From assembly GCA_045633845.1 (NCBI GenBank), contig JAZQZC010000010.1, positions 54,368-118,367 of the forward strand: 64,000 nt of DNA, in the 5' to 3' direction. The notes below the pieces were generated by a model. It saw only the letters and a list, made by a program, of their open reading frames with translations, was not told where the DNA came from and did not search any database. Position numbers and translations under genes: made by a program. Shown here piece by piece: positions 50,688 to 60,141 of the stretch (positions within the stretch are counted from its first letter, which is position 1; every line of letters begins with the position of its first letter). This stretch comes from RGIG4708 sp045633845 (lineage in GTDB: Bacteria > Bacillota > Clostridia > UMGS1810).

Positions 50688-52871
50688 CTAATATCTTGAT
50701 ACTTCTATTACATCTGGAACTATGCGGAGCTTGGTGATAATTTTTTCAAGCTCATCGGCATTGTTTACCGCAACAGTAACGTCTATAAGACAAACATTGC
50801 CTTTTGCTGCACGTCCGTTAACTGCAGTAAGCATAATTTTTGAATCGTTAATTACATTAACAACCTCAACAACAATACCTGTTCTGTCATTACATACAAG
50901 CTTGAGGTTTGCAGTAAAGCTGCTGGACTTACTCTCTGCCCACGAAACATCAATAAGACGCTGCTTTTCATCAGGGTCACTGATATAAGCCGCAACATTT
51001 ACGCAGTCCTGCCGATGAACAGACACACCTCGTCCGCGGGTAATGTATCCAATTATTTTGTCGCCGGGTACAGGATTACAGCACTTTGAATATCTTATAA
51101 GACAGTTGTCTACACCTTTTACAATTATTCCGTTTGAATTGCCCGATGAAGCATTGCCTGACTCGGGCAGTGGAGCGGTAATATTCAAAATATTTTTAGC
51201 CTGTTCTTTTTTGTGTTTCTTTTTGTATTCGTCCTTTAATTTGCTTACAATATTTACAATTTGTATTCCGCCGTAGCCGATGTTTGCATACAAATCGTCT
51301 GCAGAGCCGTAACCATATCGTTTAATGATTTTTTGAATATATTCATCTGTAAGCAATTCCTGAAGCTCGGGATTTTCTTTCTTTATTTCCCGCTCAAGAG
51401 ATTCTTTGCCTTTGATGATATTTTCGGCTCTGTTTTCTTTTTTATACCATGCATTGATTTTGTTTCGAGCCTGGGCTGTTTTGATGATTTTGAGCCAGTC
51501 ACGGCTTGGTCCGTGAACATTTGATGATGTAATTATTTCTACAATATCACCGTTTTGCAAAGGCTGATCAAGGTTGACAATTTTGCCGTTTATGCGTGCA
51601 CCCTGCATTTTGTAACCAACTGCACTGTGTATGCTGAATGCAAAGTCAACAGGTGTTGAGCCTGAAGGGAAGCTGTACACATCGCCTTTTGGTGAAAATA
51701 CAAACACCTGGTCGGTAAACATATCAATTTTAAGTGCCTGAACAAATTCTTCCTCGTCGCTAAAATCATTTTGTACATCAAGCAATTGCTTTATCCATTG
51801 CAGCTTTTGGTCAAAATTTTCATCTCTGCTGCTTGAACCTTCTTTGTATTTCCAGTGAGCAGCAAAACCATTTTCTGCATATTCGTGCATTTTTTTTGTT
51901 CGGATTTGTATTTCAAAGGGATGACCGTCATCACCTATAACAGTGGTGTGAAGTGACTGATACATATTGGGCTTTGGCATTGCTATATAGTCTTTAAATC
52001 TGCCCGGCATAGGCTTATACAATTCGTGAGCAATACCTAAAGCGGCATAACAGTCGGACACGGTGTTGGTAATAATTCTTACTGCAAACAAATCAAAAAT
52101 CTGCTCTAAGGTTTTTTGCTGTGTAAACATTTTGCGGTATATACTGTAAAAATGCTTTGGTCTGCCGTCAATTGTACATTCAATATTGGCAATGCTTAGT
52201 TTTTCTTTAAGGTCGTGTTTAATTCGTGCTATAAATTCTTCGCGTTCATTTCGCTTTTGATTAATACCTTCAACAATTTCGTAATAGGCAATAGGGTCAA
52301 GGTATTTCAGCGATGTATCTTCAAGCTCCCATTTGATTTTGTACATACCGAGTCTGTGAGCAATCGGCGCAAAAATATTAAGTGTTTCTCTGGATTTTTC
52401 TCTCTGTTTATCTTCGCTCATACTGATAAGTGTAGACAAATTGTGCAATCTGTCTGCAAATTTTATCATAATAACTCTGATGTCAGACGCCATTGCAAGA
52501 AACATTTTTCGCAAATTTTCCATATCACGCTCTTCTTTTGAAGAAAAATCGAGCTTGTCAAGCTTTGTTACGCCGTCAACAAGCAAAGCAACCTGCTGAC
52601 CAAAATTTTCTTCAATATAGGCAGTGGTGTACTCTGTATCTTCAACAACATCATGCAAAAGGGCAGCACAAACAGAGTCGGTATCAAGCTGCATGTCAAC
52701 AACATTGCCTGCAACTGCAAGGGGATGTGTAATATACGGAGTACCCGATTTTCTTACCTGGGTGCCGTGGGCACTTTCGGCAAGCCTGTATGCCTTTTCA
52801 ATTTTTTCGATATCATATTTATTTCCCGATTTGTTAAGCTTTTCGAGTAATTTTTCAAAAGTGGATATCAT
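50688..52871 (-). CDS. relA: bifunctional (p)ppGpp synthetase/hydrolase Rel
   Basis: Stringent-response enzyme, 727 residues. The N-terminal HD hydrolase is intact (GTPYITHPLAVAGNV, ALLHDVVEDT). It is followed by the synthetase domain (GRPKHFYSIYRKM and GRFKDYIAMPKPNMYQSLHTT), TGS (VFSPKGDVYSFPSGST), a Cys-containing conserved region (IRYSKCCNPVPGDKIIGYITRGRG) and a C-terminal ACT domain. Both active sites look complete, so it should make and break (p)ppGpp. It starts 17 bases after recJ; apt, often between them, is missing. Confidence 0.96.
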   Translation of the reverse strand: MISTFEKLLEKLNKSGNKYDIEKIEKAYRLAESAHGTQVRKSGTPYITHPLAVAGNVVDMQLDTDSVCAALLHDVVEDTEYTTAYIEENFGQQVALLVDGVTKLDKLDFSSKEERDMENLRKMFLAMASDIRVIMIKFADRLHNLSTLISMSEDKQREKSRETLNIFAPIAHRLGMYKIKWELEDTSLKYLDPIAYYEIVEGINQKRNEREEFIARIKHDLKEKLSIANIECTIDGRPKHFYSIYRKMFTQQKTLEQIFDLFAVRIITNTVSDCYAALGIAHELYKPMPGRFKDYIAMPKPNMYQSLHTTVIGDDGHPFEIQIRTKKMHEYAENGFAAHWKYKEGSSSRDENFDQKLQWIKQLLDVQNDFSDEEEFVQALKIDMFTDQVFVFSPKGDVYSFPSGSTPVDFAFSIHSAVGYKMQGARINGKIVNLDQPLQNGDIVEIITSSNVHGPSRDWLKIIKTAQARNKINAWYKKENRAENIIKGKESLEREIKKENPELQELLTDEYIQKIIKRYGYGSADDLYANIGYGGIQIVNIVSKLKDEYKKKHKKEQAKNILNITAPLPESGNASSGNSNGIIVKGVDNCLIRYSKCCNPVPGDKIIGYITRGRGVSVHRQDCVNVAAYISDPDEKQRLIDVSWAESKSSSFTANLKLVCNDRTGIVVEVVNVINDSKIMLTAVNGRAAKGNVCLIDVTVAVNNADELEKIITKLRIVPDVIEVSRY

Positions 52872-52888
52872 AAAACTACCTCTTTCTG

Positions 52889-54871
52889 TTATTGTTGATT
52901 GTACTTGCAGTATGTAGGCGAATCTGTGAGTGAATTTTTGCTATAAAAGTTTTTTCCTATCTGAACATGTACATATCTGTTTTTTGTATCAAATTTGTAT
53001 GTAATAATATTAAGCTCGCTAAAAACCTGCAGGGCAAGCTCAATAGTTTTTATGTTGTAGTTCATAAGATTTTTGTTTAATGATATACTGTTGGTTGAAA
53101 TATAATTGTTTCCGCTTTCGATATGTGATTTGATATAAGTAAAAACGTCAGATAATATGCACTTGTTAAGCGTAAACTTATTTTCAACCCTAATGTCTTT
53201 AATTAAAAACTGAGGATATGTCACACCCTTGTAGGTGTTTGTTGAAAGTGTACCAGCAACAGAAATACTGTCGCCCGGAACAAGCTTTGAAGCAATATCA
53301 ATTTTGTTAAAAGCAGGCATCTCAATTTTGTTACCTTTTTTTTCGAGAGTTATAAATGCATGCTTTTCGTTAACAAATCGCAGGTTTTTAACATTGATGT
53401 TGTTAATGCAAAACATTGGTGTTTTGTTGCCTATGCCGCACGGCTCAAGAATTGACAAGCTGTCAATTGTAGGCAAATTAATATCGCCTATGGTAATAAC
53501 GTCGTCAATGTCAAGAGCAGGTGTTGCTATGTCATCATCAATCATTTTTTGAGCGTATTGGTTGATTTTTGCATCAAAGTCGTCAATTTTGTCTGTATAA
53601 ATTGTAAATCCTGCCGCCAGCTCGTGTCCGCCAAATTTTTGCAGATATTCCTTACAATGGTCAAGAGCATAAAACAAATTAAAATTTTTAATGCTTCTGC
53701 CTGATGCTTTGCCGGTGCCGTCATCATTTATAGAGATTACTGTGCTTGGCTTGTAAAACATCTCTGTTATTCTTGACGACACAATTCCTATAACTCCGTG
53801 ATGCCAGTTTTCTTTTGCAACGACAATAACATCTTTTTTATGAAGGCCTTTGCTGTATATAATTTCCAGAGCCTCCGAAAAAATTCTTTGCTCTTCGGTC
53901 TGACGCTGTTTGTTTCCGTCTTCAAGCTCAAGTGCAATTTTTAAAGCCTTGGTGTAGTCATTTTCAAGCAACAGCTTTACGCTTGTCTGCGCACTAGCAA
54001 TTCTGCCTGCGGCATTAAGGCGTGGAGCAATTACAAAACCTACTGTTGATGCGGTTATATCTTTATCGGCAAGTCCTGCTGTCGAAATTAATGCATTAAT
54101 GCCGTTGTTGCCGGTAGTTTTTAATCCAGCAAGTCCTTTGTCGGATATAAATCTGTTTTCGTCTGTAAGTGGTACCATATCGGCAATTGTACCTATGGCA
54201 GCAATAGGGCAATATTTGTCTAATATGTGCATATCACATCCTGACAATGCATATATGAGCTTAAATGCAACGCCGACACCTGCAAGGGCGTCAAAGGGAT
54301 ATTTGTTGTCTTTTCTTTTGGGATTGATTACTGCAATACAATCAGGTATTTCTTCTTTAACAGTATGATGGTCTGTAACAATTACATCAATTCCGTTAGA
54401 TTTGGCATAGCTTATTTCGTTAACGGCAGTTATACCAACATCAACTGTTATTATTAAATTTACATTTTGTGAATGTAAATAATCAATTGCGGAAACGCTA
54501 ATTCCATATCCTTCTTCGGCACGGTCGGGGATATAGTATATTACGTTTGCTCCAAGGGAATTCAAATAGTCATATACAATATAAGTTGAAGTGATGCCAT
54601 CAACATCATAATCTCCGAATACCGCAATTTTTTTGCCGCCTTTAAGTGCAGCTCTGACAAAATCAACAGCATTTTGCATATCAGGCAGCAAATACGGGTC
54701 GTGAAAACACGAAATGTCCTTGGATATATATGATTTGATTTGCTCATCACTTTGAATGCCGCGTAAATATATTAATTTTGCAACCAAAGGATTTATATTG
54801 AATTTGTTTGAGATTTCCGCAACACGCTTGTTATCGGCTTTGCCGATTATCCATCTTTTAGATTTAGCCAC
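52889..54871 (-). CDS. recJ: single-stranded-DNA exonuclease RecJ
   Basis: 5'-3' exonuclease of recombination and mismatch repair, 660 residues. DHH motifs: FGDYDVDGITSTY, ITVDVGI, VTDHHTVKEEIPD and a downstream DHHA1 GGHELAAGF, followed by an OB domain and a C-terminal extension. The second GTG (54871) is used because GAGGTG lies 6 bases ahead; the first GTG (54880) is part of that ribosome site. It is first gene of the minus-strand unit with rel, MBL and hemZ, divergent from the HPr gene. Confidence 0.94.
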   Translation of the reverse strand: MAKSKRWIIGKADNKRVAEISNKFNINPLVAKLIYLRGIQSDEQIKSYISKDISCFHDPYLLPDMQNAVDFVRAALKGGKKIAVFGDYDVDGITSTYIVYDYLNSLGANVIYYIPDRAEEGYGISVSAIDYLHSQNVNLIITVDVGITAVNEISYAKSNGIDVIVTDHHTVKEEIPDCIAVINPKRKDNKYPFDALAGVGVAFKLIYALSGCDMHILDKYCPIAAIGTIADMVPLTDENRFISDKGLAGLKTTGNNGINALISTAGLADKDITASTVGFVIAPRLNAAGRIASAQTSVKLLLENDYTKALKIALELEDGNKQRQTEEQRIFSEALEIIYSKGLHKKDVIVVAKENWHHGVIGIVSSRITEMFYKPSTVISINDDGTGKASGRSIKNFNLFYALDHCKEYLQKFGGHELAAGFTIYTDKIDDFDAKINQYAQKMIDDDIATPALDIDDVITIGDINLPTIDSLSILEPCGIGNKTPMFCINNINVKNLRFVNEKHAFITLEKKGNKIEMPAFNKIDIASKLVPGDSISVAGTLSTNTYKGVTYPQFLIKDIRVENKFTLNKCILSDVFTYIKSHIESGNNYISTNSISLNKNLMNYNIKTIELALQVFSELNIITYKFDTKNRYVHVQIGKNFYSKNSLTDSPTYCKYNQQ

Positions 54872-55021
54872 TTGTTGCACCTCTTTAAATATAATAAAAA
54901 TATTATATCATTTTTATAACTTCAGTTCAAGTAAATATTGATAATATTAATACTTTTTTTGTTAAAATACGATTTTATTCGATCTAAATTAGGATTATAA
55001 TAAAAAATTTTGCTAAAATAG

Positions 55022-55050
55022 TTGACTTTGTTTGAAATTTTTAGTATCCT
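55022..55050 (+). promoter_or_regulatory. possible promoter of HPr gene
   Basis: TTGACT (55022-55027) and TATCCT (55045-55050) with 17 bases between. The -10 is weak. The remaining 54872-55021 is AT-rich with no clear structure. Confidence 0.5.
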
Positions 55051-55089
55051 TATATATATAATAAATCTTAAAGTGCAAGGAGCAACATT

Positions 55090-55359
55090 ATGGTTAGTAA
55101 AGATATTATTGTTCAGAATGAAGTCGGACTTCATGCTCGTCCTGCTACATTTTTTATACAAAAAGCTAACGAATTTAAATCAAGCATATGGGTTGTTAAA
55201 GACGAGAGAAAAGTTAATGCCAAAAGTCTGCTCGGTGTTTTGTCACTTGGTATAACAAGAGGCACATCTGTTACACTTGTTGCTGACGGCAGCGACGAAA
55301 ATGAAGCTATCGAAAGTCTTGACGCTCTAGTTTCGTCGGATTTTGCTGATATTTTGTAA
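55090..55359 (+). CDS. ptsH: HPr-type phosphocarrier protein
   Basis: 89 residues. The EIN-phosphorylated His15 lies in GLHARPA and the regulatory Ser46 in NAKSLLGVL, so it has both PTS transfer and catabolite-control sites, unlike Crh, which lacks His15. Enzyme I is not next to it. AAGGAG precedes the ATG. It stands alone between divergent recJ and a terminator, so whether it serves PTS sugar uptake or mainly regulation is open. Confidence 0.93.
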   Translation: MVSKDIIVQNEVGLHARPATFFIQKANEFKSSIWVVKDERKVNAKSLLGVLSLGITRGTSVTLVADGSDENEAIESLDALVSSDFADIL

Positions 55360-55365
55360 AATTTT

Positions 55366-55395
55366 CCTCCGCTTTTAATAGCGGAGGTATTTTAA
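55366..55395 (+). terminator. terminator after HPr
   Basis: Stem cctccgct / agcggagg with an AT loop and a T-rich tail. Confidence 0.8.
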
Positions 55396-55425
55396 TTTAT
55401 AAAACGTTTATGGGAGGTGAAAATA

Positions 55426-57270
55426 TTGTTTGATTTTGAACAAAAACTCAAAACTTTGCCTGAGCAGCCTGGTGTTTATATTATGTATAATAAGAATGAT
55501 GATGTCATATATGTTGGAAAAGCAAAAATATTAAAAAACAGAGTCAGACAATATTTTAAAAATAATAATCATCCTCCAAAGGTTGCTGCAATGGTCTCAA
55601 ATGTTGCAAGATTTGAGTATATTATTGCAGATTCTGAGCTTGAAGCGCTTGTGCTTGAAAATAATCTTATCAAAAAGCATATGCCAAGGTACAACATACT
55701 TTTAAAGGATGACAAAACATATCCGTTTATAAAGGTTACAGTTAACGAAGATTATCCAAAAATCTTAATTACACGGCAGGTTAAGCGTGATGGTGCGAGG
55801 TATTTTGGTCCGTACCAAAGCGGTATAATTCTTCGAGACCTTATTGAGCTTATCAGAGATATATTTATGCTCAGATTTTGCAACAAAACTTTTGATGGGA
55901 ATTTTTCTCCTCAAAAGCCGTGCTTGTATTATCATCTCGGCAAATGTAGTGGCATATGCTCGGGCAATATTTCAAAGCAGGAGTACGCTTCTGTAATAAA
56001 CGAGGTTTGCGGTTTTTTGAACGGAAAATATGACAATGTAATTAAAAAATTAACTTGTGATATGAATACCGCTGCTCAAAATCTTGATTTTGAAAAGGCG
56101 TCTGTTTTGCGTGACAGGATTAATTCGGTAAATTCTCTGAGCCAAAAGCAAAAAATTGTTACAGCAAATGGTACCGATATAGACGCCGCTGCAATATACA
56201 ACGACAACAATGTTGCCTGCATAGAGATTTTCTTTATACGAAACGGAAACATAATAGGAAAAGAGCACTATTTTATCAATGACACCGAAGGGGTAGACAA
56301 CGGAACAATATTTTCGCAGTTTATAAAGCAGTATTATGACAATTCATCTTTTTTGCCTAAGGAAATTATGCTTTCGGACGAAATTGAAGATGAAGAAACA
56401 GTAAAAATATGGTTGAGTTCAAAGTGTGTCAGAAATATCAGCATTAAATATCCCAAAATTGGTAAATATGCCGAGCTGATGAAAATGATAAAAACCAATG
56501 CAAAAAAAGAGCACAGTGAGTACATTCTCAAAAAAATGAGGGCGTCTGACTATGTTAATAATGCTTTGTCACAATTGATGAAGCTTACAGGGCTTGAGCA
56601 TCCTCCAATGCTGATTGAAGCATATGACATTTCTAATATATCGGGAGCTTCAAACGTTGGCTCTATGGTTACATTTAAAAATGGTAAGCCCTACAAGCAG
56701 GGTTACCGCAGCTTTAAAATAAAAACTGTGTCGGGTCAGGATGATTATGGCTCTATGTATGAAGTATTAACCCGCAGATTTAACAGATACAAATCCTCCA
56801 AGGAGGATACCGATTCCTTTGCGACCTTGCCTGATTTGCTGCTTGTTGACGGTGGATTGTTACACGTTAATACGGCTTTTGAGGCTATTAAAAATGCAGG
56901 TGTAAATGTGCCTGTGTTTGGCATAGTAAAAGACGACAATCACAATACAAGAGGACTGGTATCTGTAAATGGTGAAATACCAATAGACAGCGGCAGTGAT
57001 GCCTTTATGATGCTTGCAAATATACAGGATGAGATGCATCGTCGTGCAATAACCCATCATAGAAACCTTATGAATAAAAAAAGTATCGAAAGCGAGCTTG
57101 AAAAAATTAAAGGCATAGGCGCAGCTAAAAGAAAGGCTCTGCTTGCCGAATTTAAAACAATTTCAAAAATCAAAACAGCTTCTGTTGAGCAGCTGTCAAA
57201 GGTTAAAGGAATTGATCAAAAAACAGCAAATAACATTTTTGATTATTTTAATGGAGAAGTTGAGGAATGA
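55426..57270 (+). CDS. uvrC: UvrABC excinuclease subunit C
   Basis: Dual-incision nuclease of nucleotide excision repair, 614 residues: GIY-YIG domain at the N-terminus (GVYIMYNKNDDVIYVGKAK), UVR motif near 205-235 (FEKASVLRDRI), the C-terminal RNase H-like endonuclease (EAYDISNISG, LLLVDGG) and a helix-hairpin-helix pair (IKGIGAAKRKALL, VKGIDQKTANNI). TTG at 55426 is preferred because GGGAGGTG is 7-8 bases upstream; the GTG at 55417 is inside that site. Its stop overlaps the queH ATG. Confidence 0.95.
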   Translation: MFDFEQKLKTLPEQPGVYIMYNKNDDVIYVGKAKILKNRVRQYFKNNNHPPKVAAMVSNVARFEYIIADSELEALVLENNLIKKHMPRYNILLKDDKTYPFIKVTVNEDYPKILITRQVKRDGARYFGPYQSGIILRDLIELIRDIFMLRFCNKTFDGNFSPQKPCLYYHLGKCSGICSGNISKQEYASVINEVCGFLNGKYDNVIKKLTCDMNTAAQNLDFEKASVLRDRINSVNSLSQKQKIVTANGTDIDAAAIYNDNNVACIEIFFIRNGNIIGKEHYFINDTEGVDNGTIFSQFIKQYYDNSSFLPKEIMLSDEIEDEETVKIWLSSKCVRNISIKYPKIGKYAELMKMIKTNAKKEHSEYILKKMRASDYVNNALSQLMKLTGLEHPPMLIEAYDISNISGASNVGSMVTFKNGKPYKQGYRSFKIKTVSGQDDYGSMYEVLTRRFNRYKSSKEDTDSFATLPDLLLVDGGLLHVNTAFEAIKNAGVNVPVFGIVKDDNHNTRGLVSVNGEIPIDSGSDAFMMLANIQDEMHRRAITHHRNLMNKKSIESELEKIKGIGAAKRKALLAEFKTISKIKTASVEQLSKVKGIDQKTANNIFDYFNGEVEE

Positions 57271-57872
57271 ATGTAAATTATCAAAATATTCTTGAATGTA
57301 CAATTAAACAAATAGGCGATACAAAACCAAAGCTTTTGCTTCACAGTTGCTGTGCACCGTGTTCGAGTTATGTGCTTGAGTACCTGAGCAGTATATTTGA
57401 TATAACAATATTTTATTATAATCCAAACATTCATCCTGAATCTGAATTCAAATTCCGCTCAGAAGAGCAAAAAAAACTTGTAGAAAAAATGGGTCTTGAA
57501 AGTTGTGTCAAGGTTGTAAACTGTGAATATGACAGTGAGGAGTTTTACAAAGCAGTCCAAGGACTTGAAAATTGCCCTGAGGGCGGAGAGCGATGTGCAA
57601 AATGCTTTAAACTGAGGCTTAACAAAAGTGCAAAATATGCCAAAAACAACGGATTTGACTATTTTACCACAACTCTTACAATTAGTCCTCATAAAAATTC
57701 AGGACTTCTTAACGAAATAGGGGGTAAAATAGCGGAGGCTAACGGTATTAAGTATCTTTTTTCGGATTTCAAAAAGAAAAACGGATACAAAAGAAGCTGT
57801 GAGATTTCTTCTTTGTACGGATTGTATAGACAAGATTATTGCGGATGTGTTTTTTCTAAAAATAATAAATAA
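57267..57872 (+). CDS. queH: epoxyqueuosine reductase QueH
   Basis: 201-residue DUF208 protein that performs the last step of queuosine synthesis on tRNA in place of QueG. The N-terminal LLLHSCCAPCSSYVLEYL carries the diagnostic Cys pair and Cys32. A mid-protein GGERCAKCFKLRL and a C-terminal YCGCVFS complete the cluster-binding Cys set. ATG overlaps the uvrC stop (ATGA). Together with preQ1-controlled queT it shows the organism uses queuosine, by salvage at least. The rest of the Q pathway (tgt, queA) is not in the window. Confidence 0.93.
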   Translation: MNVNYQNILECTIKQIGDTKPKLLLHSCCAPCSSYVLEYLSSIFDITIFYYNPNIHPESEFKFRSEEQKKLVEKMGLESCVKVVNCEYDSEEFYKAVQGLENCPEGGERCAKCFKLRLNKSAKYAKNNGFDYFTTTLTISPHKNSGLLNEIGGKIAEANGIKYLFSDFKKKNGYKRSCEISSLYGLYRQDYCGCVFSKNNK

Positions 57873-57877
57873 TACGA

Positions 57878-57930
57878 CAAAACTATTTGTTGAATATGCA
57901 TAAAATTCGACAAATAGTTTTGTTGTTTTT
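57878..57930 (+). terminator. terminator after queH
   Basis: Stem ACAAAACTATTTGT (57878-57891) with ACAAATAGTTTTGT (57910-57923), followed by TGTTTTTG. Confidence 0.8.
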
Positions 57931-58010
57931 GTTAAAGGAATACTAAAACTATACATTGAATAATAAATATATAGGTATTTATACCATCTAATATAGAGGA
58001 GGACATCAAT

Positions 58011-60065
58011 ATGATTGGTACCAATGATTTAAGAAATGTTTGTATAGTTGCTCACTCAAATGCGGGTAAAACTTCTCTTTGTGAAGCAATGCTCGACAAA
58101 GCAGGTCTTATTGAACGTATGGGCAAGGTTGAAGACGGAAATACAGTATCTGACTATGATGCTGAAGAAGTTAAAAGAAAAATTTCCGTTAACACATCAA
58201 TTATACCAATTGAGTGGAATAATACAAAGATTAATCTCCTTGATACTCCTGGTACAGCAGATTTTGTTGGAGAACAAATAGAGGCTGCTTCGGTTTGCGG
58301 AAGTGCACTTGTGGTTGTAAGCGGTAAATCTGGTGTAAGTGCTGGTACAGAACGCGCCTGGAATCTTGCAAAAGGCAAAGCAAAAATTGTTTTTGTCAAC
58401 AAGCTTGATGATATAAAAGCTGACTACTCAAAAGTTCTTGAACAACTCAACGATACCTTTGGCAAATGTATAGCACCTTTTACGTTCCCGCTCAAGGATG
58501 GGGACAAGCTTATAGGCTTTGCCGATGTAATCAAAATGCGTGCAAAATTGTTTAGCGGCGATACATCTACTTATGAGGATATCCCTGTTGAATTTAAAGA
58601 CATAGCAGACCGTAGCCGCGACCTTCTTCTTGAGGCTGTTGCCGAAGTTGACGAAGTATATATGCAAAAATACTTTGACGGCGAAGAATTTACCGAGGAA
58701 GAAATTAAAAATGCTCTCAGAACCGGTATAAAAGATGGTACTGTTGTACCTGTAATTTGCGGCAGTGTTCAGGCTAAAATCGGCATTACACATTTGCTCA
58801 ATACACTTGCAGACTATTTGCCTGCACCAAATGAATTTTCATACTTAGAGGGTGTAAACCAAAAGGACGGCGACATTGTAGAGGTTAAATGTGACAATGG
58901 TGAACCTACAGTGCTTTATGTATTTAAAACTGTAGTTGATAACTATGTTGGCAAAATGTCATACTTTAAGGTGCTTTCGGGTAAAATTACTCCGGATACG
59001 CTTCTTTATAACACACAAAAGAAAAAGGAAGAGAGAATAGGCAAGCTATTTTATCTCAGAGGTAAAAAACAGATTGACACAAACGAAATTATTGCAGGTG
59101 ATATAGGCGCAACGGCAAAACTTACTGTTACCGAAACAGGCGACCAGCTTTGCTCACCTGATTATCCTATCGAAATTGAGCCTATGGCATTCCCGCGACC
59201 TGTACTTTCGATGGCAATTCTTCCAAAATCAAAAGGTGATGAAGAAAAAATCAGCACAGGACTTGCTAAATTGCTTAGTGAAGATAAAACATTTACAATC
59301 GAACGAAATCACGAAACTCACGAATCTGTTATTTCGGGTATCGGCGAACAACATATTAATGTAATTTGCTCAAAGCTCGAAAACAAATTTGGTGTTGCAG
59401 TTACATTGCAGGAGCCAAAAACTCCATACAGAGAAGCAATTAAAGGCAAAGTAAAGGTTGAAGGCAAATATAAAAAGCAATCTGGCGGTCATGGTCAGTA
59501 TGGTCACGTTTGGATTGAATTTGAACCTGCGATTGGTGCAGAATTTATTTTTGAAGAGAGCGTATTTGGCGGCTCTGTTCCAAAACAATTCTTCCCGGCA
59601 GTAGAAAAGGGTATAAGAGACAGCATGAAAGAAGGCGTTCTTGCGGGTTATCCTATGGTTAACCTCAAAGCTACACTTCTTGACGGCTCTTACCATCCGG
59701 TTGATTCTTCGGAAATGGCGTTTAAAACTGCTGCATCTATGGCATTTAAAGAAGGTCTGCCAAAGGCAAATCCAGTTATTCTTGAACCTGTAGGCGCTGC
59801 AAAAATCACTGTACCAAATGATTGCACAGGTGATATTACAGGCGACCTTAACAGACGTCGTGGCAGAATTCTCGGTATGAATCCGCTTGAAAATGGCTGC
59901 ACCGAAATTGAGGCTGTTATTCCTGCTGACGAAATGAAAAAATATGCCACCGACCTTAAAGCAATGTCAAACGGCAGAGGCTCATTTGTATATGATATCA
60001 CTGGTTACGAAGAGGCTCCTCACAACATAGCAGAAAGAATTATAGCTAAGGCTAAGCAACAATAA
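58011..60065 (+). CDS. elongation factor G-like GTPase (EF-G paralogue)
   Basis: 684 residues with all five EF-G domains. G motifs are shifted from canonical EF-G: G1 AHSNAGKTS (canonical AHIDAGKTT), G3 LLDTPGTADFVGE and G4 VNKLDD. Domain IV contains KQSGGHGQYGHVWIEFEP, the usual GQFGHV region. It belongs to the divergent EF-G2-type group that accompanies canonical FusA in many clostridia and whose role is not settled. It stands alone, away from rpsL/rpsG/tuf, which argues against it being the main translocase. Strong GGAGGA site. Confidence 0.92.
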   Translation: MIGTNDLRNVCIVAHSNAGKTSLCEAMLDKAGLIERMGKVEDGNTVSDYDAEEVKRKISVNTSIIPIEWNNTKINLLDTPGTADFVGEQIEAASVCGSALVVVSGKSGVSAGTERAWNLAKGKAKIVFVNKLDDIKADYSKVLEQLNDTFGKCIAPFTFPLKDGDKLIGFADVIKMRAKLFSGDTSTYEDIPVEFKDIADRSRDLLLEAVAEVDEVYMQKYFDGEEFTEEEIKNALRTGIKDGTVVPVICGSVQAKIGITHLLNTLADYLPAPNEFSYLEGVNQKDGDIVEVKCDNGEPTVLYVFKTVVDNYVGKMSYFKVLSGKITPDTLLYNTQKKKEERIGKLFYLRGKKQIDTNEIIAGDIGATAKLTVTETGDQLCSPDYPIEIEPMAFPRPVLSMAILPKSKGDEEKISTGLAKLLSEDKTFTIERNHETHESVISGIGEQHINVICSKLENKFGVAVTLQEPKTPYREAIKGKVKVEGKYKKQSGGHGQYGHVWIEFEPAIGAEFIFEESVFGGSVPKQFFPAVEKGIRDSMKEGVLAGYPMVNLKATLLDGSYHPVDSSEMAFKTAASMAFKEGLPKANPVILEPVGAAKITVPNDCTGDITGDLNRRRGRILGMNPLENGCTEIEAVIPADEMKKYATDLKAMSNGRGSFVYDITGYEEAPHNIAERIIAKAKQQ

Positions 60066-60094
60066 TAAAAAGTGTACTATGTTACACAACAAGC

Positions 60095-60136
60095 AAAAAA
60101 TGCAGAACGAAATATATTTCGTTCTGCATTTTTTAA
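60095..60136. terminator. bidirectional terminator between EF-G-like and NSS transporter genes
   Basis: Stem aaaaaatgcagaacgaaat / atttcgttctgcatttttt, with A and T runs on both sides of a short AT loop. It serves both convergent genes. Confidence 0.9.
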
Positions 60137-60141
60137 TTTTA

